Shown here: positions 19,101 through 25,205 of the stretch, one piece after another | Layout: every line of letters begins with the position of its first letter | Position numbering within the stretch: position 1 is the stretch's first letter | Origin: a virus | DNA: 36,560 nt | Virus record (IMG/VR): IMGVR_UViG_3300034418_001230 | Location: 1 to 36,560 of that record | Strand: one strand, 5' to 3' | Translations under genes and position numbers: made by a program | Notes under the pieces: generated by a model | What the model was told of the DNA's origin: nothing | Seen by the model: the letters and a program-made list of their open reading frames with translations, nothing else | Databases searched by the model: none

Positions 19101-22100
19101 AAGAAAATAAATTCAGGTAGATTAAATGGTTTTCAAGTTGGTAATACTAACTACGCTATAATGGAAAATGCTGTAGCTAATGAAAAGACTGAGATAACTA
19201 TACATGAACCTGGACATCAAGTATTTCAAGAGATACTTCAAAGCAGAGATGCTGACTTTACTGATATGGCTAAGTCTGTTTTAGAGTGGACAAAAGTTAA
19301 TAACCCTGCTGTATTTAAAAGATTAACTACACAAGCTGGAGTTAATTTATTAACTAGTGATAAGTTAGCTGATAGAAAAAGAGGCGCAGAAGAAGTTGTT
19401 GTAGAATTTTTAGAAGAAGTTTCAGCTGACAGATTAAACTTTGATAGGTTACAAGATAAAGAGTTAGCAGCATATTTTTCTTATATGGCTTCTGACATGA
19501 TGCAGAAAAACACTTCTAATAATTTTGCTTTAAATTTAAAAGGTAAAAACGATGCTATTAGTTTTTTAGCAACATTAGCTACTAAAATAAAAAGAGGCGA
19601 CATAACAGAAAGAGATATACAAGAAGCTAGACAGTCACCTGTTATAAAAGCTATTGAAGAAAAAACTAGTGAGACAGCTGCTATAGAATTAGCTACTAAG
19701 GTAAAACAAGCACAGTCACCTATTAAAGAGTCTGTTTCAGAAACCCCTGAAGAAAAAGCTAAACGTAGAGATAGAAGAGATACAAATGTAAAAAAACTTT
19801 ATGATAAAGCTCCTAAAACAAAACAGGAGTTTAAAGAATTTGTACAAACACCAGAAGGTAAAAGTGATTTAGGTGAGATACTAGTGGATTATTATCCAGA
19901 CATGTTAGCTATAGCTAAAGGTGATGTAGATAAAGCTGTAGCTGGTTATCAACCTTTAATAAAACATATTGAAGCTTTTAATCCTGCTACTAATACAGAC
20001 TTAGCTGGTTACATAGGTACATATTTAAAAGCTAAAGTTGGTACTGGTGCAAAGCGAGTAGCTAAATCAGAAGGGCCAAAAGCTGCAACTAGAATAGGTC
20101 AGCAACGAGAAGGCGGTAGAGCTTTTGATATAGCAGATACTAGAGCTAAAGCAGATAAAACAGTTGATTTAAACTTAAGACAATTAGCAGATATAAAAGA
20201 AGGTAGCGACTTATATAACTTTATATTAGATAAAACTAAAAAAGTATTATCTACTTTTAAACCTAAAGTAAAAGGTTTAAACGCTGAAATATTAGAACTA
20301 GCTAAACAACCTACAAACTCTAAAGCTATTGCTCAAGTAAATAAAGCTTATAAAAGTATTAGACAACAATTAAATAGTGATTTTGATACTGAAATGTTTA
20401 AAGAAGTTAAAAACACTATTAAGAAACCTAACTACAAGTCTTGGCTAGAAAATAATAAAAAAGCTATACTTAGTTTAGATATAAACACTTTAGTAGCTTT
20501 TGAAAGATTATCTAAAGATAAAATATTTGCTGTTGCTGAGAAAAAAGATATGAGCCCTAGTGAAATTAACGCTGCGTTATCTGTTGGTAGAAAAGCTGAT
20601 TTAGTTTATATTAACCCTACATCTGGACCTACTTTATATAAAAGATTAGATCCTTCACCTGAACAAATATCAGAGTTCTTTTTGAAACGTGGTAGAGATA
20701 ATGCCTTGGCAAAAGCTATAGCTGCAAAGCTAGGTGAAAATGCTACGATGCAAGCATTAAAAGGAGAAGTTGGTCAAGATAAAGCAAAGGTAATAGAAAT
20801 ATTTTCTAATAATAATCCAGATCTTAATTGGATCCCATTAGAAAATATGCTACAAATGTTTGGTAAAATAACGGATCAAGGTTTAGATGCTAAACTATCA
20901 GAAGAAATATCTTCTAAACTTTCAGCAGAAAATTATCAGAAGTTTGTAACAGGTCAAGATACTTTTATTAAATCTATAGTTGATGTAGCTAAAAATCAAG
21001 GTATACCTTTAGATGATGCAGAAAGAAAGGCTTTAATAGGAGATTTATTTGATGGTAATTATCCTGACTTAAAACAAAAAGCAGCTGTAGTAAATTATTT
21101 TGATAAAATACTAAGACCTTATGCTAAGCAAACTGCTAAATATAAAGCTGTTAAAATAGATTTAGATACCTATATAAACGAAGTATTAACTGATGATACG
21201 ATAGATAGATATGCAGATTTTTATGGTTTAAAAAATGGTGCTAAAATATTTGCTGAACAAGCTATTACAAAACAAAGGCCTTTTGTAAAAACAGTAGCTA
21301 ACATAATGAAAGCTAATTATAAAAATCCTTTAGATTTAGCTGCTAAGTTTTGGCATTATAAAGCTATGTTAGAAGATGGAAGTGCTAATCCAGGAAGATC
21401 TATGACTTTCTTTAGTGAAACTGGAGGTAGTCATGTTAAAGTTTTTATAGACGAATTTATCGCACCTGTTTTTTCTACTACAGAAAATCCTATAGTTGAA
21501 ATTAAAAACATAAATAAAACAGGAGAAGTAGAGTTTAAATTTAAAGATGGCACAAGTGAAAAGGTAAAATCACCTAGACGTGAAGCTCAGAAGACTACTC
21601 AGCAAATGGTTGATGGTACTATATCAAAAGAAGAATTAGATAGGAGAGCTAAAGATGCTGATAGAGCTTTTAACTTTGTAGTAGAAATATATGAAGGAGC
21701 TAAAAAAGCTAATCCTACTAAAGAAAACTTATTCATGTTATCTGCTGGTATGGGTGCTAATATGAAAGGACCTATAAGAGCAGCAGCGAAATTAAGATAT
21801 TTACCTGTAAATGCTAAGTACAAAAAACTAACTAGACCTGATGGTAAAAAAGCTTTTGAGTATGAGCATGGTATTCCAGCTGTAATAGTTAATTTAGCTA
21901 TAGCAGATGCTGTACTTAATGATAATACAAAAATAGATCTTAAAAAATTACAAGATACATATAGTGTTGGTGTTATTAGTGTAGAGTTTAACGATAACTT
22001 TGGTAGGTTTTTTAAATCTCGTATGCCTTTTAACTATAAAATAGGTGATATGCCTACGACTAGATGGTATAATGAGTTTACTAGAGGCGGTGAAGTACAT

Positions 22101-24839
22101 GAACTACTTGATGTAGTTGAAGGTGAAACTATAGGTACAGAAGAAACTAACATATGGAATGCTACAGAAGAAGCTAAAGCTGTTAACGATGTTGATTTAA
22201 GTAACAACGTATTTAAAATGAGCGAAGAGCTTAGCAATGAAGATGTAATTAATTTAGCTGGAACTATAGATGAAGCATTGAAATTTGCTCGTGATCCTAA
22301 TGCACCTGTTAAAAAGATAAGAGTATTTGACTTTGATGATACACTAGCCACTAGTAATAACATCGTAATAGCTAAACGAGGTGATGAAGAAATAAAACTT
22401 AACGCAGAAGAGTTTGCAGAGCGAGGATTAGAATTAAAAGAAGAAGGTTATACTATGGACTTTAGTGATTTTAATAGAGTAACTGATGGTGGTCGTGGTC
22501 CTTTATTTAAAGTAGCTCAAGCTATAAAAGATGCTAGAGGTAATGAAGATTTATTTGTATTAACTGCTAGAGCACCTGAGTCGCAGCAAGCTATATATGA
22601 CTTTTTAAAAGCAGAAGGTTTAGAGTTTAAAAAGAAAAATATAATAGGCTTAGGTAATTCTACTGGAGCTGCAAAAGCTAAATGGATAGTTGAGCAAGCA
22701 GCTAAAGGATATAATGATTTTTATTTTGCAGATGACGCATATCAAAATGTAAAAGCTGTAAGAGATGCTTTAAGTGTTATTGATGTTAAGTCTAAAGTGC
22801 AACAAGCTAAATTTAAATTTAGTGAAAATGTAGATGAAGACTTTAATAAAATAATAGAAAACAATTTTGGAATAGGCAGACAAAAAGAATATTCAGCTGC
22901 TAAAGCTAAAACAATAGGAGCTAGCAAAGGTAAAGGTAAATTTTGGATTCCTTATTCAGCAGAAGATTTTCAAGGTTTAATATATAAACTGCTAGGCAAA
23001 GGTAAGGAAGGTGATACACAAATGGCTTGGTTTAAAGAGCATTTGTTACAACCTTATACTAGAGCTATGAATAGTTTAGCTGCTGCTAGAGTAAACTTAT
23101 TAGATGATTTTAGAGCATTGAAAAAAGCTTTAAATATACCTAAAGATTTACAGCAAACAAATGAGTCTGGCTTTTCTAATGAGCAAGCGGTTAGAGTATC
23201 TGTTTGGAGTAAGCTAGGTTATGAAATAGATGGATTATCTAAAGCTGATCAAAAAGAATTAAACGATATTGTAGAAAATAATAAGAACTTAAAATTATTT
23301 AGAGACGAATTAATTACACTAACTAAAGGATCTGAATACGCTAAACCAGGTGAAAGTTGGTTAGCTGGAACTGTTACTACAGATTTAATTGATACTTTAA
23401 ATACAAGTGTAAGATCTAGGTTATTAAAAGAGCAAGGTTGGACTGATAATGTAGACTTAATATTCAGTGATAAAAACTTAAACAAACTAGAAGCTATATA
23501 TGGACCTAGATATGTCGAAGCTTTACGTAATTCTATAATGCGTATGAAGCAAGGTAAAAATAGGTTGTTTAGTGGTAACAGGCTTAGTAATAGGATGCTT
23601 GATTATATTAACAATGCTACAGGTGTTGTTATGTTCTTAAATGCTAGATCTGCTATACTACAAACAATATCTTCTATTAACTTTATAAATTGGAGTTTTA
23701 ACAATCCTTATAATGCTGGTAAAGCTTTTGCTAATCAACCACAATATTGGAAAGATTTTAAAACATTAATGAACTCAGATTATTTAAAAGATAGACGTAA
23801 TGGTTTAAGAATAAATATATCTGAAAGTGAAATAGCTAATGCTGCTAAAACAGGAAAAAATAAAGCTAAGTCAGCTATAAGTTACATTTTAAGTAAAGGA
23901 TATGCGCCCACACAGATTGCTGATAGTTTTGCTATTGCTTCTGGTGGTGCTACTTGGTATAGAAATAAAGTTAAAGACTTAATGAAACGTAATACAAACA
24001 TGTCCTTAAAACAAGCAGAAGCTGAAGCTTTAGTAGAATGGAGAGATGTAGCTGAACAGTCGCAGCAATCTTCTGATCCTAGTAAAATATCTTCTCAACA
24101 AGCTAGTGATGCAGGTCGTTTAATATTAGCTTTTCAAAACACACCTATGCAATATGCTAGGTTACAAAAAAGAGCTTTTCAAGATTTAATTAACCGTAGA
24201 GGAGATGCTAAATCTAATGTATCTAAAATAATTTATTATGCTGTAGTACAGAATTTAATATTTAATGCGTTACAGCAAGCTATATTTGCATTAGGAGCTG
24301 ATGATGAAGAAGAAAAGAAAGATAAAAAATACTTTGATATAGCAGGTGGTATGATTGACTCTACAATTAGAGGTTTAGGTATTGGTGGTGTAGCAATAGC
24401 TACTGTTAAAAATTTCTTGCTAGATATATATGAAAGATCAAAAAGAAAAAGACCTGAATATACTGACTCTGTTTGGAAGTTGTTACAATTTTCACCGCCT
24501 ATTAGTTCTAAAATATCTAGACTAAGACAAGCAGCGTGGCAATTAGACAGTAAGAAAAGAAGAAAACAAATAATGGAAATGGGCCCGTTTGATATAGATA
24601 ATCCAGCTTATGAAGCGTCTGCAAAAGTTATATCAGCTGTTACTAACGTGCCTCTTGATAGAGTTTTATCTAAGTACAACAATTTAGAAGCAGCAATGAG
24701 TGAAGAAGCAGAATGGTGGCAGACTGTAGCTATGATAGCTGGTTGGCCTGAGTGGCAGATAATGCCAAAAGATAATAAAAAAAGTGTAAGTGAAAAACCA
24801 AAGATTAAAACTAAATCTTCAATAGGTTTTGCGCCTTAA
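16116..24839 (+). CDS. Giant polyvalent/ejected virion protein (zincin-like, HAD-like and C-terminal LPD-type regions)
   Basis: 2907 residues, about a quarter of the window. Visible parts in order: polar helical N-terminus; hydrophobic Gly/Ala-rich helices around 505-525, 585-610 and 730-750; a zincin-like HEPGHQ motif at 1030-1035, with EEVVVEFLEE some 80 residues later offering a third ligand; a helical middle; EYEHGIPAVIV near 1914; a HAD phosphatase signature with FDFDDT (D2072, D2074, T2076), LTAR near 2150 and FADDAYQN near 2204. A C-terminal region (about 2500-2740) with AFQNTPMQYARLQKRAFQDL and amphipathic or membrane-like helices resembles large polyvalent protein-associated domains. 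Last in the virion operon, it probably is packaged and injected with the DNA, like a much enlarged T7 gp16. No lytic transglycosylase motif was found by eye. Confidence 0.8.
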   Translation: MNDIYYYTNSKGEVVEATYSQVEEASKHFGYPDAQTYMEDKGITTDPPAKKQEAPIFSGEETKDAVDNAQDEETKIQTQRDNTRLADLDNRIANEKPKVNKSMSQIVREAKMKETTEEAIKLDDAHTWMDNVDDVQFSNASKDKMAVMLNEAYPGFTAKDYTTYEYDYGPDGPQPLPQFNLSFTDDKTGDKIELDPKSKSFKSDIRGFVNKHGGTKEYKPDEVTSKLAKEADEAISLSGYQQSEIQSITKKPNEELFKPYTKMETVSTGLIDSGTGTAISGSRRVEKTIQPYENELAQAEDILNKETAYLNSQRSPSDQLPAPTKEQIQNKAKQIIGADMTYKMQDSNLQDYLEELSSSEVAKLNVYGAKSKDKKVKKTGELLAVQEMEMNNFLNESKNPDLMLVNYVNEILSDPTQEFIPEEGEKTIKLNNGKIIGEKLYNDYIEAQSNVNNKLVVLQKRDKEINTLTEEVTDLNTKMDLYGRDYSNVNKFTYNFVKGLESIGSGIVYYGGRAASEVMQLQGGLTGLAGDMLQKDLTDWQVERFKKDQERRKVLAKDVSFGSFKDKNGEFDFNRFGRFVNQEVGTQLPILAAMVATGGTGSAVLPALTIGTYSAGERLAEFDVTEATDPNYNPSGIEKWFVSTGYGVLDGTLGTLPTAKILRNSVNSIGTASTRGLLNWKDGFKNAWTNGTLRKNVIYEPAIDMAGEVGTTWGQNALDGRPILTNTGHTAFTSGMFSVFLGGGPLVYGHTLTAFSDHKKWKETRDLADQRNVLKAKLDKVDGRTAIGRSYKDQIISLDKQIENNINKVDYNVNNKLSPKAFNMYTDATRRQEEIRSQASAIVNDKTIKNQQEKQNELKALKQEFDNIQYARDLWRDEDAFGNEFVLLSSGNEKQKARYERIKQEAITKLRVDKNKAPDFQPDNKDINAAAYDIYVREEIQDRIDQSNKASNNFKTIVLETKQDAIDEVNRLVDEEFNIAASEETTSIQDAKTIEKKINSGRLNGFQVGNTNYAIMENAVANEKTEITIHEPGHQVFQEILQSRDADFTDMAKSVLEWTKVNNPAVFKRLTTQAGVNLLTSDKLADRKRGAEEVVVEFLEEVSADRLNFDRLQDKELAAYFSYMASDMMQKNTSNNFALNLKGKNDAISFLATLATKIKRGDITERDIQEARQSPVIKAIEEKTSETAAIELATKVKQAQSPIKESVSETPEEKAKRRDRRDTNVKKLYDKAPKTKQEFKEFVQTPEGKSDLGEILVDYYPDMLAIAKGDVDKAVAGYQPLIKHIEAFNPATNTDLAGYIGTYLKAKVGTGAKRVAKSEGPKAATRIGQQREGGRAFDIADTRAKADKTVDLNLRQLADIKEGSDLYNFILDKTKKVLSTFKPKVKGLNAEILELAKQPTNSKAIAQVNKAYKSIRQQLNSDFDTEMFKEVKNTIKKPNYKSWLENNKKAILSLDINTLVAFERLSKDKIFAVAEKKDMSPSEINAALSVGRKADLVYINPTSGPTLYKRLDPSPEQISEFFLKRGRDNALAKAIAAKLGENATMQALKGEVGQDKAKVIEIFSNNNPDLNWIPLENMLQMFGKITDQGLDAKLSEEISSKLSAENYQKFVTGQDTFIKSIVDVAKNQGIPLDDAERKALIGDLFDGNYPDLKQKAAVVNYFDKILRPYAKQTAKYKAVKIDLDTYINEVLTDDTIDRYADFYGLKNGAKIFAEQAITKQRPFVKTVANIMKANYKNPLDLAAKFWHYKAMLEDGSANPGRSMTFFSETGGSHVKVFIDEFIAPVFSTTENPIVEIKNINKTGEVEFKFKDGTSEKVKSPRREAQKTTQQMVDGTISKEELDRRAKDADRAFNFVVEIYEGAKKANPTKENLFMLSAGMGANMKGPIRAAAKLRYLPVNAKYKKLTRPDGKKAFEYEHGIPAVIVNLAIADAVLNDNTKIDLKKLQDTYSVGVISVEFNDNFGRFFKSRMPFNYKIGDMPTTRWYNEFTRGGEVHELLDVVEGETIGTEETNIWNATEEAKAVNDVDLSNNVFKMSEELSNEDVINLAGTIDEALKFARDPNAPVKKIRVFDFDDTLATSNNIVIAKRGDEEIKLNAEEFAERGLELKEEGYTMDFSDFNRVTDGGRGPLFKVAQAIKDARGNEDLFVLTARAPESQQAIYDFLKAEGLEFKKKNIIGLGNSTGAAKAKWIVEQAAKGYNDFYFADDAYQNVKAVRDALSVIDVKSKVQQAKFKFSENVDEDFNKIIENNFGIGRQKEYSAAKAKTIGASKGKGKFWIPYSAEDFQGLIYKLLGKGKEGDTQMAWFKEHLLQPYTRAMNSLAAARVNLLDDFRALKKALNIPKDLQQTNESGFSNEQAVRVSVWSKLGYEIDGLSKADQKELNDIVENNKNLKLFRDELITLTKGSEYAKPGESWLAGTVTTDLIDTLNTSVRSRLLKEQGWTDNVDLIFSDKNLNKLEAIYGPRYVEALRNSIMRMKQGKNRLFSGNRLSNRMLDYINNATGVVMFLNARSAILQTISSINFINWSFNNPYNAGKAFANQPQYWKDFKTLMNSDYLKDRRNGLRINISESEIANAAKTGKNKAKSAISYILSKGYAPTQIADSFAIASGGATWYRNKVKDLMKRNTNMSLKQAEAEALVEWRDVAEQSQQSSDPSKISSQQASDAGRLILAFQNTPMQYARLQKRAFQDLINRRGDAKSNVSKIIYYAVVQNLIFNALQQAIFALGADDEEEKKDKKYFDIAGGMIDSTIRGLGIGGVAIATVKNFLLDIYERSKRKRPEYTDSVWKLLQFSPPISSKISRLRQAAWQLDSKKRRKQIMEMGPFDIDNPAYEASAKVISAVTNVPLDRVLSKYNNLEAAMSEEAEWWQTVAMIAGWPEWQIMPKDNKKSVSEKPKIKTKSSIGFAP

Positions 24840-24840
24840 T

Positions 24841-24880
24841 AGGAACAAGAAAAAACTGGGCACCATACCCAAAAGTTCCT
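24841..24880 (+). other. Two-tier hairpin just after the giant gene
   Basis: AGGAAC (24841-24846) pairs with GTTCCT (24875-24880). Inside, TGGG (24857-24860) pairs with CCCA (24868-24871) around a seven-base loop. It starts one base after the stop codon and lies 12 bases before the terminator. The A-rich left bulge (10 bases) and AAA right bulge are unequal. It could protect the mRNA 3' end or be a processing site. Confidence 0.4.
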
Positions 24881-24886
24881 GTAACC

Positions 24887-24920
24887 AAAAAAGGGGATCT
24901 CAAACGAGGTCCCCTTTTTA
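24887..24920. terminator. Bidirectional intrinsic terminator between the convergent blocks
   Basis: GGGGATCT (24893-24900) pairs with AGGTCCCC (24907-24914), with one G-U pair on the plus-strand transcript and loop CAAACG. Runs of A on the left (24887-24892) and T on the right (24915-24919) give a U-tract to both transcripts. It ends the virion operon from the left and the tRNA/replication operon from the right. Confidence 0.92.
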
Positions 24921-24924
24921 TTTG

Positions 24925-24998
24925 TGGAGAATATCGGAGTCGAACCGATGACCTCCTGCGTGCAAGGCAGGCGCTCTAGCCAGCTGAGCTAATTCCCC
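24925..24998 (-). tRNA. tRNA-Ala, anticodon TGC
   Basis: A complete 74-base cloverleaf on the minus strand: acceptor GGGGAAT/ATTCTCC (one G-U), D-arm GCTC/GAGC, anticodon stem CCTGC/GCAGG around CTTGCAC (anticodon TGC), T-arm ATCGG/CCGAT with TTCGACT, discriminator A. The 3' CCA is not encoded (the next bases read CAA), so the host enzyme must add it. It is the last gene of the minus-strand block, just before the terminator. UGC alanine tRNA can serve GCA and, when modified, GCT and GCG. Ala codons, mostly GCT, are very frequent in the virion genes. Confidence 0.97.
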
Positions 24999-25007
24999 AG
25001 CCTTTAC

Positions 25008-25046
25008 TTAGCAGCTACTGCAGTAGCCATTGCAATATGGACACAT
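25008..25046 (-). CDS. Possible 12-residue cysteine-rich peptide (CxxC-x3-CxxC)
   Basis: Reads MCPYCNGYCSSC then TAA. The ATG lies three bases after the stop of the membrane microprotein gene, in the same orientation, at the end of the RNR operon. Four cysteines in 12 codons, spaced as two CxxC pairs, are very unlikely from random AT-rich sequence. CPYC is also the classic glutaredoxin active-site sequence, and two CxxC pairs could bind one zinc. Nothing shows that it is translated. It contains a perfect 14-base palindrome (25014-25027), so the DNA could instead be conserved as a structural or binding element. Confidence 0.4.
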   Translation of the reverse strand: MCPYCNGYCSSC

Positions 25047-25049
25047 AAC

Positions 25050-25205
25050 TTATATTTTAATAGTTATACCTATTGACACTATAAAAGCGCCGCTTGCTAT
25101 TGCAAGTGTGTTTGCATTAAAGTTTGGCTTTTGTTTATGCCAAATCATATTAGTACCAGCCATAGTCATCATGCCAATACCTCCTATTATTGCTAATCGT
25201 TTCAT
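25050..25205 (-). CDS. Small two-helix membrane protein
   Basis: 51 residues. Two hydrophobic segments, about 4-21 (LAIIGGIGMMTMAGTNMI) and 34-49 (LAIASGAFIVSIGITI), are joined by a short polar linker WHKQKPNFNAN. The start codon overlaps the RNR stop as ATGA, a sign of translational coupling, which supports a real gene. Phage proteins of this form may be holins, superinfection-exclusion or membrane-anchor proteins. Nothing here decides between these, and being coupled to RNR rather than to a lysin argues against a simple holin call. Confidence 0.7.
   Translation of the reverse strand: MKRLAIIGGIGMMTMAGTNMIWHKQKPNFNANTLAIASGAFIVSIGITIKI

Noticed and set aside
22034-22363. 109-aa open frame on the minus strand, Ser/Leu-rich
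   Set aside because: Antisense shadow of the giant virion protein; composition reflects complementary codons and it has no support from context.
16116-24839. Lysozyme or transglycosylase domain in the giant protein
   Set aside because: No E...S/T-x-x-x-Q-type muramidase or lytic transglycosylase motif could be found by eye; a remote version cannot be excluded without a profile search.
24925-24998. tRNA-Ala as a phage attachment site
   Set aside because: The tRNA is complete and no integrase or excisionase is visible in the window; kept as a gene, though host comparison could reopen this.
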